This document shows positions 8,954-19,788 of a DNA stretch of 64,000 nucleotides, in pieces. This DNA is from an uncultured Flavobacteriales bacterium. GTDB taxonomy: Bacteria; Bacteroidota; Bacteroidia; Flavobacteriales_D; Crocinitomicaceae. The position numbers and the translations under genes were made by a program. How positions within the stretch are numbered: the first letter of the stretch is position 1; each line of letters starts with the position of its first letter. The stretch is taken from the NCBI GenBank assembly GCA_913051935.1, contig CAJXCU010000002.1, forward strand, positions 1-64,000, written 5' to 3'. A model generated the notes under the pieces. That model ran no database searches and was not told the DNA's origin. It saw only the letters and a list, made by a program, of their open reading frames with translations.

Positions 8954-9730
8954 ATGTACGAAAATATTTCCGTGAATCTTTCCGATGGTATAGCTGTATT
9001 GACCATTGATCGACCAAAGCAGCTAAACGCCTTAAATAAAAGAACCATAGAAGAAGCTCATGCTGCACTAAAAGTGCTTGAAAGCAATAACGAAGTTTCA
9101 GTAGTGATTTTGACTGGAGCAGAAGAAAAGGCCTTCGTAGCAGGGGCAGATATCAAGGAGTTTGCAGATTTTACAATTGCACAAGGAGGTGCGCTTGCAA
9201 AAAATGGGCAGGATCTTTTATTTAATCTGGTTGAGCATTATCCAAAACCTGTGATTGCTGCAGTCAATGGTTTTGCTCTCGGTGGCGGATTAGAATTGGC
9301 AATGTCGGCGCATATCAGGATTGCCTCTTCCAACGCAAAAATGGGCTTACCAGAGGTTTCTCTTGGTGTGATTCCTGGCTATGGGGGCACACAGCGATTA
9401 GCGCAGCTTGTTGGAAAAGGAAAGGCAAACGAGCTTATTTTTACAGCAGGGATGATTTCAGCGGAAGAAGCTCTTCGTTGTGGGTTGGTCAATGCCGTTG
9501 TGGAACAAGACGTTCTGATGGAGACAGCAATGAAGATGGCTTCCAAAATATTGCGAAATTCACCAATGGCTATTCGGTCGGCAATTAAAGCCGTAAATGC
9601 TGGTTATACCTCAGGGGTAAACGGTTATGAGGTAGAAATTGAAGAGTTTGCGAAATGTTTTGGAACCGATGAGTTTAAGGAGGGAACCAATGCGTTTCTA
9701 GAGAAAAGGAAAGCAAATTTCAGAAAATAA
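8954..9730 (+). CDS. Enoyl-CoA hydratase/isomerase
   Basis: Crotonase motifs AFVAGADIKEF, NGFALGGGLELAMSAHIRIAS, GLPEVSLGVIPGYGGTQRL. Confidence 0.95.
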   Translation: MYENISVNLSDGIAVLTIDRPKQLNALNKRTIEEAHAALKVLESNNEVSVVILTGAEEKAFVAGADIKEFADFTIAQGGALAKNGQDLLFNLVEHYPKPVIAAVNGFALGGGLELAMSAHIRIASSNAKMGLPEVSLGVIPGYGGTQRLAQLVGKGKANELIFTAGMISAEEALRCGLVNAVVEQDVLMETAMKMASKILRNSPMAIRSAIKAVNAGYTSGVNGYEVEIEEFAKCFGTDEFKEGTNAFLEKRKANFRK

Positions 9731-9731
9731 T

Positions 9732-11195
9732 ATGACGAGTCCTTTAAAGCGACTTTTTGGGCAAACCGCTATTTATGGGCTGTCTTCCATTCTTGGAAGG
9801 CTACTTAATTATTTGCTAGTCCCTCTTTACACTGCAGTTTTTGTAGATCCCTCAGATTATGGAGTTGTTTCTGAATTATATGCTTGGGTAGCTTTTCTAA
9901 TAGTTTTGCTCACATTCGGCATGGAAACAGCGTTCTTTAAATTTATTCAAAAAGAAGGGTCTAAGGAGAAGACTTTTGCAACAGCCTTGGTATCATTGCT
10001 ATTTGTTAACGGTATTTTTTTTTTAGTTGTAGTTCTTTTTAATAAGGATTTAGCACGTCTTCTGCTTTTTGAACATCATGGTGAATATATTCTTTTATTG
10101 GGCGCCATTGTTGCTATTGATGCTATTTCCTCTCTTCCACTTGCCAAGCTCAGGGCAGAAGAAAAAGCACTTCGTTTTTCTTTGATTCAGTTTAGTTCAA
10201 TAGGTGTTAATATAGCACTGAATCTAATCTTAATGCTTGGTTTTGTCTCCTCAGATAATCCAGAACGAGGTGTTCTGTATATATTGTTAGCAAACTTGAT
10301 TGCCTCATTGGTCAAACCCGTTTTGCTCTATAAATCATTTCGGTTGAAATCAAGTTTTGATCAATCTCTTTTCAAGAAGATGGTTCTCTATTCTTTTCCA
10401 CTTGCAATTGCTGGTTTTGCAGGAATTATTAATGAAACTATAGATAGGATTCTACTAAAACAGATGCTTTATGATCCATTAATACCGGATTCTTTGAATT
10501 ATGCGGAAGCTCAGGTTGGGATTTATAGCGCGTCCTATAAATTAGCAATGTTGGTGACCATATTTTTGCAAGCTTTCCGATATGCGGCAGAGCCTTTTTT
10601 CTTTAACCAGATGAATAATGAAAATAAAAATCAGATATATGTCAAGGTGATGAATGCATTTATTGGATTGGTTTCTGTCGTATTTCTTTTAGTTGCCCTA
10701 AACATTGATATTTTTAAACACTTTATTCAAAATGAATCTTATTGGATTGGATTGCGGGTAGTCCCGATACTTTTACTTGCGAATGTTTTCCTTGGCATCT
10801 ATTACAACCAAAGCATTTGGTATAAGCTAAGTGGAGAGACGAGGTTTGGTGCTTACATAGCTTTGTGTGGGGCTTGTATTACCGTTTTAATTAATGTCTT
10901 ATTTATTCCAAAATATGGATATATGGCATGCGCTTGGGCTACATTAATTGTTTATTTCTTTCAAATGTTGCTTTCATATTTTCTTGGACAAAGACATTAC
11001 CCAATACCATATAATATTTGGAAGTTTTTCTTGTACATTGGCGTTGCACTTGGGATTTACTTCTTTGCTATTCAAATTAAGTTTGATGGGTTTTATTGGA
11101 ATTTAGCTTTCAGAAATAGTTTACTTTTCATTTTTGTGATCAGTCTTTTCTATTTTGAAAGGAAGAAAGACACGCAAGAAAATCCAAGCGATTAA
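9732..11195 (+). CDS. Polysaccharide biosynthesis/oligosaccharide flippase family protein
   Basis: Multi-TM (about 12-14) MATE-like protein with GQTAIYGLSSILGRLLNYLLVPLYT N-terminus. Confidence 0.88.
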   Translation: MTSPLKRLFGQTAIYGLSSILGRLLNYLLVPLYTAVFVDPSDYGVVSELYAWVAFLIVLLTFGMETAFFKFIQKEGSKEKTFATALVSLLFVNGIFFLVVVLFNKDLARLLLFEHHGEYILLLGAIVAIDAISSLPLAKLRAEEKALRFSLIQFSSIGVNIALNLILMLGFVSSDNPERGVLYILLANLIASLVKPVLLYKSFRLKSSFDQSLFKKMVLYSFPLAIAGFAGIINETIDRILLKQMLYDPLIPDSLNYAEAQVGIYSASYKLAMLVTIFLQAFRYAAEPFFFNQMNNENKNQIYVKVMNAFIGLVSVVFLLVALNIDIFKHFIQNESYWIGLRVVPILLLANVFLGIYYNQSIWYKLSGETRFGAYIALCGACITVLINVLFIPKYGYMACAWATLIVYFFQMLLSYFLGQRHYPIPYNIWKFFLYIGVALGIYFFAIQIKFDGFYWNLAFRNSLLFIFVISLFYFERKKDTQENPSD

Positions 11196-11240
11196 AACCC
11201 TTTGAAAGCTTTGTTGTTAGGTTAAATGTGTTTAATAATC

Positions 11241-11248
11241 TAACTTTG
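11241..11248 (+). promoter_or_regulatory. -7 box TAACTTTG upstream of dxs
   Basis: TAnnTTTG match 10 nt before ATG. Confidence 0.5.
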
Positions 11249-11258
11249 CCTTATCGTT

Positions 11259-13208
11259 ATGTCAAAATACAAACCAGGGAACTTTTTAGATCAAATAGAC
11301 GTCCCAAAAGACTTAAGGGATAAGTTTTCTATTGATGATTTACCTCAGATTTCTGCCGAGGTTCGGCAATACATTATCGATGTTATTTCTGAGATAGGAA
11401 ATAGTCACTTTGGTGCAAGTCTTGGCGTTGTTGAATTAACTGTTGCGCTCCATTATGTTTTTGATACACCGATTGATAAAATTGTATGGGACGTAGGTCA
11501 CCAGGCATATGGACATAAGATATTAACAGGAAGAAGAAAAGTATTTCACACCAACAGAAGCAAAGGAGGAATCTCGGGTTTTCCGAAAAGGTCAGAAAGT
11601 GAGTATGATACCTTTGGTGTAGGTCATTCTTCCACATCGGTTTCGGCGGCATTGGGAATGGCTATCGCAAATAAGTATGCTGGAGATTCAAAAACACAAC
11701 ATATTGCTGTTATTGGGGATGGTGCAATGACGGCAGGAATGGCTTTTGAGGGAATCAATCATGCTGGTTTCGAAAAGGACGCAAATTTATTGGTGGTTTT
11801 GAACGATAATGGAATGTCAATTGAACCAAGCGTTGGCGCATTAAGAGAGTATTCTAAGGGCTTTAAGCCATCTCAGCCATTAGGAAATGTAAAGGAGGAA
11901 ATATGGAAAATCCTGGGCAAGGTATCTAAGTTTGGTCCCGATGCACAAAGCATTGCAACAAAAGTTTCGAAAATCATAAGGGGGGGATTAAAAAGTAACT
12001 TGTTTGAGTCTTTAAATTTTCAATATTACGGACCTGTAGATGGGCATGATGTGGTACGTTTGGCAACTGTGCTAGAAGAACTAAAGGATATACCGGGGCC
12101 AAAAATCCTCCATTGTATTACACGTAAAGGTGCGGGGTATAAATTTTCAGAGGAAGGAAACCCTGCGCAATGGCATGCCCCGGGTATTTTCAATAAAGAA
12201 ACAGGTGAAATTATCAAAATCGTTCCTCCTGCCCAGCAACCTCCAAAATATCAAGATGTCTTTGGTCATACGATTGTAGAGCTTGCAGAGAAGAACGAAA
12301 AAATAATGGGCATTACGCCTGCCATGCCTTCAGGTTGTTCTCTGAACATTATGATGAAAGCAATGCCTGAACGTGCATTTGATGTGGGAATAGCCGAGCA
12401 ACATGCTGTTACCTTCAGTGCAGGTTTGGCTGTTCAAGGGTTATTACCGTTTTGTAATATATATTCCTCATTTATGCAGCGCGCCTATGATCAAGTGCTT
12501 CATGATGTAGCGTTACAAAATTTAAATGTTGTTTTTTGTTTAGATCGTGCTGGACTGGTCGGAGCAGACGGAGCAACCCATCATGGTGCGTATGACTTGT
12601 CCTATATGCGATGTATTCCAAATATGGTGATTTCTGCACCTATGAATGAAGAAGAGCTGAGAAACCTAATGTATACAGCACAACTTCCTAACCGTGGCCC
12701 GTTCACCATAAGATATCCAAGAGGCAGAGGTGTTCTTTCAAAATGGAAGACTCCTATGAAAGAGATCCCTATAGGAAAAGGAAGGCGTCTTATAAACGGA
12801 AAAGACATTGCTATCTTATCCGTAGGTCACCCAGGTAATTTTGTTCAAGAAGCAGCCCAACAGTTGACTGAAATAGGTGTGTCTTTTGCGCATTATGATA
12901 TGCGATTTGTAAAGCCGATTGATGAGATTATGCTTCATGAAATCTTCACAAAGTTTAAGTATATCATTACTGTAGAGGACGGATGCATAATGGGTGGATT
13001 TGGCTCAGCAGTTATTGAGTTTATGGCTGATCAAAAGTATCAAGCGGAAGTGGTGAGGCTTGGTATTCCGGACAAATATGTTCATCATGGAACCCAAAAA
13101 GAATTATGGTCTGATTGCGGGTACGATACCAACGGTATTGTAGATACCGTCATAAAGACACTTTCTTTATCGGTGCCGTCTAGAAAACTGAAAAAAAACA
13201 TCAGCTAA
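11259..13208 (+). CDS. dxs: 1-deoxy-D-xylulose-5-phosphate synthase
   Basis: IVWDVGHQAYGHKILTGR, GDGAMTAGMAFEGINHAG, GIAEQHAVTFSAGLA. Confidence 0.97.
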   Translation: MSKYKPGNFLDQIDVPKDLRDKFSIDDLPQISAEVRQYIIDVISEIGNSHFGASLGVVELTVALHYVFDTPIDKIVWDVGHQAYGHKILTGRRKVFHTNRSKGGISGFPKRSESEYDTFGVGHSSTSVSAALGMAIANKYAGDSKTQHIAVIGDGAMTAGMAFEGINHAGFEKDANLLVVLNDNGMSIEPSVGALREYSKGFKPSQPLGNVKEEIWKILGKVSKFGPDAQSIATKVSKIIRGGLKSNLFESLNFQYYGPVDGHDVVRLATVLEELKDIPGPKILHCITRKGAGYKFSEEGNPAQWHAPGIFNKETGEIIKIVPPAQQPPKYQDVFGHTIVELAEKNEKIMGITPAMPSGCSLNIMMKAMPERAFDVGIAEQHAVTFSAGLAVQGLLPFCNIYSSFMQRAYDQVLHDVALQNLNVVFCLDRAGLVGADGATHHGAYDLSYMRCIPNMVISAPMNEEELRNLMYTAQLPNRGPFTIRYPRGRGVLSKWKTPMKEIPIGKGRRLINGKDIAILSVGHPGNFVQEAAQQLTEIGVSFAHYDMRFVKPIDEIMLHEIFTKFKYIITVEDGCIMGGFGSAVIEFMADQKYQAEVVRLGIPDKYVHHGTQKELWSDCGYDTNGIVDTVIKTLSLSVPSRKLKKNIS

Positions 13209-13250
13209 TCCTAAATTTTACTTTATCTTGGATGATTAAATTTTAAAATT

Positions 13251-14648
13251 ATGTCGTCCAAAACGAATCAAAGTGCTCTATTTACATTAACAACTGTATT
13301 CTTTTTTTGGGGTTTCGTTGCTGCGAGTAACGATATTTTAATTCCAGTTTTTAAAGAAGCTTTCAATCTGACACAGGGCCAAAGTCAATTTGTCTCGATC
13401 GCATTCTATATTTCCTACACTGTCGGTTCTTTGATTTACATGGGGATTTCTCTTTTTATAGGAAAAGATCTTGTGAATAAAATGGGCTATAAAAACGGTC
13501 TGGTTTTGGGTTTGGTCATTTCCGCACTCGGCACATTGCTATTTTATCCCGCAGCAAATTCTGGCTCCTACCCCTTGATGCTGGCCGGTTTGTTCACTGT
13601 GGGACTAGGGTTCTCTCTCCAGCAAACGGTTGCAAACCCCTTGGCGATTGCTTTAGGACCTGTTAAAACTGGTTCTCAAAGGTTAACCTTGGCTGGAGGG
13701 ATTAATAATTTTGGAACAACCATAGGTCCACTGATTGTTAGCTTTGCCATTTTTGGAACTGCCTCATCAGGCAGCACAAATTTGAGCATAGAGAGTGTCA
13801 AAATCCCATATTTAATTCTTGGTGTTGCTTTTTTATTGGTAGCGATGCTATTGAAGTTTTCCTCTCTGCCAGAGCATCCAGAAAATCAGAAGGATTCGAT
13901 TGAAGATGCGGCCTCCTCTAAAAAGTCTGCTTTACAATATCCACAGCTCGTTTTGGGGATGTTTGCTATTTTTTTGTATGTGGGAGTTGAGGTATCAACA
14001 GCAGCAAATTTACCCGAGTATATGTCTAAGGAGCTGGGGTTTGCTATAGATGAAATCGCGCCATATGTCTCACTTTATTGGGCTAGTTTAATGATCGGTC
14101 GTTGGACTGGAGCGGTTCAGGCTTTTACTGAAAACATGTCTTTGCAAAAAATATTGCGTTTTATTGCACCGTATTTAGCGTTTGGTGTTTTCCTACTTGT
14201 CAATGCGATCGCTAACCATGACCTTACACCATTTTATGTTTATGGCCTAATCATTTTAGTTTTAATTGCAGCTGATATGGCAAGTAAAGGCGATGCTGCT
14301 CGAATGTTGTTGATTTTTTCTATTCTCGGAATCTGTGCTTTATTTGTGGGTATGCTGACGACAGGAATGGTTAGTGTATACGCCATTACAAGTGTTGGTT
14401 TATTTTGTAGTACGCTTTGGCCGTGTATCTTCGCTCTCTCTGTTAGGGGACTAGGCAAACATACCAGTCAGGGTAGTAGTTTTTTAATTATGATGATTAT
14501 GGGAGGCGGAATTATCAGCTGGTTACAGGGGGCTGTATCCGAAAGTATTGGTATACAGAGCAGTTATATTATTGGTGTTTTATGTTTTGCGTATCTCGGT
14601 TTTTTTGCTTGGATTGTTAAAAATAGATACTCTATTTCTGCTAAGTAA
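13251..14648 (+). CDS. FucP-like sugar MFS transporter
   Basis: FFFWGFVAASNDILIPVFKEAFNLTQGQSQFVSIAFYISY, about 12 TM; followed by GH3 gene. Confidence 0.9.
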   Translation: MSSKTNQSALFTLTTVFFFWGFVAASNDILIPVFKEAFNLTQGQSQFVSIAFYISYTVGSLIYMGISLFIGKDLVNKMGYKNGLVLGLVISALGTLLFYPAANSGSYPLMLAGLFTVGLGFSLQQTVANPLAIALGPVKTGSQRLTLAGGINNFGTTIGPLIVSFAIFGTASSGSTNLSIESVKIPYLILGVAFLLVAMLLKFSSLPEHPENQKDSIEDAASSKKSALQYPQLVLGMFAIFLYVGVEVSTAANLPEYMSKELGFAIDEIAPYVSLYWASLMIGRWTGAVQAFTENMSLQKILRFIAPYLAFGVFLLVNAIANHDLTPFYVYGLIILVLIAADMASKGDAARMLLIFSILGICALFVGMLTTGMVSVYAITSVGLFCSTLWPCIFALSVRGLGKHTSQGSSFLIMMIMGGGIISWLQGAVSESIGIQSSYIIGVLCFAYLGFFAWIVKNRYSISAK

Positions 14649-14707
14649 TACTGAAGTATATTCCCTAATAAAAATTCAGCGTCTAAGTTGAACTTAAAAA
14701 TTTTGAA

Positions 14708-17008
14708 ATGTTAGTACCATATTTTTTTCTACGCAGTAGAATTTATCTTTTTTTGTGCCTTTTTTTTCTATTATCATGTGTTGATAATAATCCAAATCAA
14801 GCTGAGCCTGCAATTGACCAGCGTGTTACTGAATTGATAGCCAAGATGACCTTACAAGAAAAAATAGGTCAAATGAATCAATATAATGGCTTTTGGAATG
14901 TAACAGGCCCCTCCCCTAAAGAGGGAAATGCAAAAGAAAAGTATGGTCATCTTGCACAAGGCTTAGTTGGTTCAATGCTCAATGTTCGCGGTGCTAAAGA
15001 GGTCCGCGCTGTCCAAGAAGTCGCCGTCAATCAATCAAGGCTTGGTATTCCTTTGATCATTGGTTTTGACTTGATTCATGGTTATAAGACGATAAGCCCG
15101 ATTCCTTTGGCCGAATCGGCCAGCTGGGATTTAGAGGCCATTCGCAATTCTGCAGCGCTTGGTGCAAAAGAAGCCTCTGCGGCTGGGATTAATTGGACCT
15201 TTGCACCTATGGTGGATATTACACGTGATGCACGTTGGGGGCGAGTGATGGAAGGAGCAGGAGAGGATCCTTATCTTGGAAGCCTCATTGCAGCAGCAAG
15301 GGTCAAAGGTTTTCAAGGGGATGATTTATCTAGTTCAAGTTCTGTTGCAGCTTGTGCTAAACATTTTGCTGCCTACGGCCTCGCAGAAAGCGGACGAGAT
15401 TACAATACAGTAGATATAGGAGAGCATACCCTTCACAACATTGTTTTACCTCCTTTTAAGGCTGCAGCAGATGCAGGTGTCCGTACATTTATGAATGCCT
15501 TTAATGAGCTAAACGGAATTCCTTCAACGGCAGATAAAATGCTGCAAAGAGATATATTAAAAGGTGATTGGGGCTTTGATGGATTTGTTGTTTCGGATTG
15601 GGGCTCATTAAAGGAGATGATTGTTCATGGATATGCTAAGGATAAAAAGCATGCAGCTGAGCTAGGTGTAAAAGCCGGCTCCGACATGGACATGGAGTCC
15701 TATATTTATCTTACTGAGCTAGAGTCACTCATTGAAAATGGACATGTTGCGATTGAACAGATAGACGATGCTGTTCGGAGAATATTGACTATTAAATATG
15801 AGCTCGGTCTTTTTGATGATCCTTTTCACTATTGTGATACGATTCGTGAACAGGAGATAACAGGTTCGCCCGAAATAAGAGAAGGCGCATTGGAGATGGC
15901 TAAAAAATCCATTGTGCTTTTGAAAAACGCTGAAGCGACTTTGCCTTTGAAAAAGGAAGGACAGACCATCGCTCTGATTGGGCCTTTGGTATCAGATAAA
16001 AATAGTCCACTGGGCAATTGGCGCATTGCAGGTGATAACAATTCAGCGGTATCTGTTCTTGAGGGGATGCTAAATTATGATGGTAATACACTCATTCATG
16101 AACAGGGGGTCAAGCTTGTGAATGAAATCCCTTTATTTCACAAAGAAGTGGACATAAACACCACTGATAGAAGTGGAATGAAAGCGGCAAAGATTGCTGC
16201 AAAGAATGCGGATGTTGTGGTGATGGTTTTAGGTGAATATGGTTTTCAGTCAGGTGAGGGTCGAAGCCGATCTAAACTTGACCTACCTGGATTACAGCAG
16301 GAGCTACTAGAAGAAATATATGCAATAAATACAAATATCGTTTTAGTTCTGATGAACGGACGGCCTTTGGTGCTGAATTGGGCCGATGAGCATCTCCCAG
16401 CGATTATTGAAGCGTGGCATCTCGGTACAGAAAGTGGAAATGCCATTGCACAGGTATTGTATGGTGAATACAATCCAAGTGGAAAGCTTCCCATGAGTTT
16501 TCCGCGAAGTGTGGGACAGATGCCTTTGTATTATAATCATAAAAATACGGGACGTCCAGGAGCGGAAGGAGCAGATGCAGGAAGCGTATTTTGGTCACAT
16601 TACAGCGATGAAAAAAATTCACCTTTATTTCCATTTGGTTTTGGATTAAGCTATACCCAATTTGAATACTCGGAGATAACTTTAAATGAAACAATCCTTA
16701 AAAATGGAAATACCATTGAGGCCTCGGTGACGTTAACTAATGTTGGAAATGTTCAAGGAAAGGAGGTGGTACAAATGTATATTCGTGATCACTTTGCAAG
16801 TGTCACTCGTCCCGTGAGAGAGCTCAAAGGTTTTGAACTTGTAGCCTTAGAACCTGGAGAGTCAAAAGAAATTATATTTGAGATAACTCCTGAAACTTTA
16901 GCTTTCTACAGTGCAAACATGCAATGGGAATCAGAGCCAGGTGCCTTTAGTCTGTTTATCGGGACGAATTCGGCCACAACACGAAGTGTTGACTTTAAAT
17001 TGGAATAA
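14708..17008 (+). CDS. bglX: Glycoside hydrolase family 3 beta-glucosidase, exported lipoprotein
   Basis: DGFVVSDWGSLKEM nucleophile region, GEGRSRSKLDLPGLQ, C-terminal FnIII-like domain; lipobox LLSC. Confidence 0.94.
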   Translation: MLVPYFFLRSRIYLFLCLFFLLSCVDNNPNQAEPAIDQRVTELIAKMTLQEKIGQMNQYNGFWNVTGPSPKEGNAKEKYGHLAQGLVGSMLNVRGAKEVRAVQEVAVNQSRLGIPLIIGFDLIHGYKTISPIPLAESASWDLEAIRNSAALGAKEASAAGINWTFAPMVDITRDARWGRVMEGAGEDPYLGSLIAAARVKGFQGDDLSSSSSVAACAKHFAAYGLAESGRDYNTVDIGEHTLHNIVLPPFKAAADAGVRTFMNAFNELNGIPSTADKMLQRDILKGDWGFDGFVVSDWGSLKEMIVHGYAKDKKHAAELGVKAGSDMDMESYIYLTELESLIENGHVAIEQIDDAVRRILTIKYELGLFDDPFHYCDTIREQEITGSPEIREGALEMAKKSIVLLKNAEATLPLKKEGQTIALIGPLVSDKNSPLGNWRIAGDNNSAVSVLEGMLNYDGNTLIHEQGVKLVNEIPLFHKEVDINTTDRSGMKAAKIAAKNADVVVMVLGEYGFQSGEGRSRSKLDLPGLQQELLEEIYAINTNIVLVLMNGRPLVLNWADEHLPAIIEAWHLGTESGNAIAQVLYGEYNPSGKLPMSFPRSVGQMPLYYNHKNTGRPGAEGADAGSVFWSHYSDEKNSPLFPFGFGLSYTQFEYSEITLNETILKNGNTIEASVTLTNVGNVQGKEVVQMYIRDHFASVTRPVRELKGFELVALEPGESKEIIFEITPETLAFYSANMQWESEPGAFSLFIGTNSATTRSVDFKLE

Positions 17009-17050
17009 GCTAATTATCATTGGAATCATCAAAGTTTAACCTTTTGGCAT

Positions 17051-17398
17051 ATGGACTATGAAATAGAATTACGTTATCAGAAATTAAATAAACACCTCGA
17101 AAAAACTTTTGGAGACGATTTGGATGTTCACGCATTGTTATTCTTGATTGGAGTCAACGAATTGGGAAAGGGCCATAATAAGTATAGCAAGCAGGAAAAA
17201 ACAGATTTAATTCACATTGCAATTTGTACATTATTAGCACCTGCGGGATATTATGAACATAAGGGTCGAGATGAAGATGGATGGCCTCACTTTGAACGTT
17301 TGAGGAATTTGCCGCCTATTAATTCGAAAGAACAAGAGCATTTAATTAAGGAGGCGATGCTAGATTATTTTATAGAGCATCAATATTACACGGAGTGA
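17051..17398 (+). CDS. Conserved hypothetical protein (115 aa)
   Basis: Intact soluble ORF, coding-like composition. Confidence 0.7.
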   Translation: MDYEIELRYQKLNKHLEKTFGDDLDVHALLFLIGVNELGKGHNKYSKQEKTDLIHIAICTLLAPAGYYEHKGRDEDGWPHFERLRNLPPINSKEQEHLIKEAMLDYFIEHQYYTE

Positions 17399-17421
17399 TT
17401 CCCCTCTCAAATAAAATAGAC

Positions 17422-19788
17422 TTAATTCATCACAAGCACCTTACCCACTTTTTTATCTTTTCCCACATTGCTCGCTGTCCAAATATAATAGACTCCTGAG
17501 GCAACTCTTTGACCATTCAAAGCACGACAATTCCATGTAGCTGTACCCCCATTTGAGGTGGTTTTGTAAACTAAATTGCCAGCCGCATCAGTGATTTTAA
17601 CATCGCTATTGTAACGAATGCCTTGCATGGTAACAGGTCCTGAATAGTTTGGTCGAACTGGATTAGGAAAAACATTATAGGATTCATAGCTTGGGTCTTC
17701 ATAGGTCGCATTGGAGCGGTATGATATCAATCCATTGTCTGTAATAATGAAAAGTTCTCCCGAGTTCTGATCGAGTTTTAAATCAAAAATATTATTGGAA
17801 ACAAGAGGGGAGTTTTCTGTGGTGTGTTGCTCCAATATTTCTGATCCATCCGGGCTAAGTAACAGGATGCCAGCGTTAGCGGTTGCAATCCATTTTCTAT
17901 TTCCGCCATCTACTTCAATATCGGTAATATGCGTATTCCCAAGAACGTACTCAACATTTCCTTCAAAGGTTACCTTGACGCGTTGAACGTCATAATCTCC
18001 GGGAGCTCCATCAAATGCATTGGCAGCGTTGTATAAGATTGCAAATCCAGCGTCTGTACCGACCCATATTTCTCCATCAAAATCTGCCGCTAAAGCGGTG
18101 ACATTAGATGATGGTAGGTTCCCTGAATTGACTCCTGTGGAGATATGTAAATACTCATCATCATTTGGTTCGTCAATGGTATTATTGTGGTTGTAACCGA
18201 ACATTCCATGGTCCTCCGAGGCAAACCAAAGATGGTCATTGAAATCGATGATCATTTTAGTGGTATAAATGTTCCTTGCACTTGATCCACAATCAAAATT
18301 TGTCCATGAACCATCTTGTTTTCTTAGGTTTAAGGGTTGCTCAGTATATCCGTTGAGCACCCATAAATTATTCTGTGTATCAAAGCATACATCAGAGGCC
18401 AAGCTCCACCCATTTTCAATTCCTGTTAAGGATAAGCTAGAGTTGGTATCATCAAATACTTCAACAGTGTCTGCTGAGAAAATTGTCAGAGGTTTTTCTG
18501 AATAGGAGGCTACCGCGAATTCCAGTGGGTCGCTTGGATTGACGGCGATATCAATAAAGTCCCAAATATTTTGATTCTGCCATTGAGGAACTGATTGAGT
18601 ATTTTTGTATTCCCATGATTCGTTTCGAAAAAGATGTATCCCATTAGAACTAAATGATGGTAGCTTTCCAAGCAGTCTTCCACTTGCTATGGCAAGTGTG
18701 TTGCTCTGCCAGTCCATTGCATAGAAATTATTGTTATATGGTCCTTCTACAGGAAATTCTTTGTATCCAATACCAGAGGGATATAGATGTAGACCATTTA
18801 TTTGATCGGCTGACCAAATACCCTCAGAGCTTCTAGTACTTCTCACGGGAGAAATCCAAATATTGAAGTTGTTAGAATTATATGATAGAGGGTTGCTTAA
18901 GTCAGAATTGTAGATATAGATACCACCATCTAAGTTCACTGCAAAGGTCGTATCATCTAGCATGTTTATACTATTTATTTCTAGAGAATAAGGAGAGTTT
19001 GTTAACCATGTTTGGCTATTGTTTTCAAAATAAAAAACACTGTCTTGGCCATATACAGGAGATTTTAGGAGCACAAATTGTTTGTTTTCAAATGCCTCAA
19101 TTTCTACATAATAATTTTCAGTTTGAATGGGAAACCTGGCATCGACTTGCCATTGACTGACATCAGGGAGTGCAGGGTTATCGACGATTCCATATTTTAC
19201 ACGATCGTTTGTTAATGCAAATATTGTATCAAACGAAAAGCTCAAGTCTAAAATAGGCTCATTGCCATTTGTAGGGTAGTAGGTATCTTTAATCTCCTCT
19301 TTATTTAGGTCAAGTTTTGTGATACAAAAATCAGTTGCAACAAAAATATAATCTCCATTTCGCAGGAATCTATTGATTCTTTTAGAGTTAGGAACCTGAG
19401 CTAGCTTTATTGAAGGAATGTTATAAATAGAAGATGCCGTTATTTTATCAATGTTTCCATTTGAATAACCCACCAAGACACATGCCTCAATGGAGTCATA
19501 ATATAGACACGAAATTTCGATATCTGATAAACCGTTTACATCTGTCAAAAGCTCTTCTTCCTCATTGTCTCTGTTAAGTACATGAATCCCATTTGTATAG
19601 GCTGTGAAAATTGTGTTTTCAGCCTTTACAACGTCAATGGCGCTACCCGAAGCAACATGAAGTCTCCATTGGCTCATGCCAATTTGGGCCCAAAAGTAAT
19701 TCCCTATCAATAAAGTAAGCACAAGCATAAACGTCTTCACACTAAAAGAACGTCTCTTTGTGTCATATATTGAAAAAGGGATTGTCAT
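17422..19788 (-). CDS. porZ: Type IX secretion system protein PorZ-like (two beta-propeller regions and T9SS C-terminal domain)
   Basis: Signal peptide; propeller repeats (IWVGTDAGFAILYN, RKWIATANAGILLLSPDG); C-terminus YNVFPNPVRPNYSGPVTMQG...VYYIWTASNVGKDKKVGKVLVMN. Confidence 0.85.
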   Translation of the reverse strand: MTIPFSIYDTKRRSFSVKTFMLVLTLLIGNYFWAQIGMSQWRLHVASGSAIDVVKAENTIFTAYTNGIHVLNRDNEEEELLTDVNGLSDIEISCLYYDSIEACVLVGYSNGNIDKITASSIYNIPSIKLAQVPNSKRINRFLRNGDYIFVATDFCITKLDLNKEEIKDTYYPTNGNEPILDLSFSFDTIFALTNDRVKYGIVDNPALPDVSQWQVDARFPIQTENYYVEIEAFENKQFVLLKSPVYGQDSVFYFENNSQTWLTNSPYSLEINSINMLDDTTFAVNLDGGIYIYNSDLSNPLSYNSNNFNIWISPVRSTRSSEGIWSADQINGLHLYPSGIGYKEFPVEGPYNNNFYAMDWQSNTLAIASGRLLGKLPSFSSNGIHLFRNESWEYKNTQSVPQWQNQNIWDFIDIAVNPSDPLEFAVASYSEKPLTIFSADTVEVFDDTNSSLSLTGIENGWSLASDVCFDTQNNLWVLNGYTEQPLNLRKQDGSWTNFDCGSSARNIYTTKMIIDFNDHLWFASEDHGMFGYNHNNTIDEPNDDEYLHISTGVNSGNLPSSNVTALAADFDGEIWVGTDAGFAILYNAANAFDGAPGDYDVQRVKVTFEGNVEYVLGNTHITDIEVDGGNRKWIATANAGILLLSPDGSEILEQHTTENSPLVSNNIFDLKLDQNSGELFIITDNGLISYRSNATYEDPSYESYNVFPNPVRPNYSGPVTMQGIRYNSDVKITDAAGNLVYKTTSNGGTATWNCRALNGQRVASGVYYIWTASNVGKDKKVGKVLVMN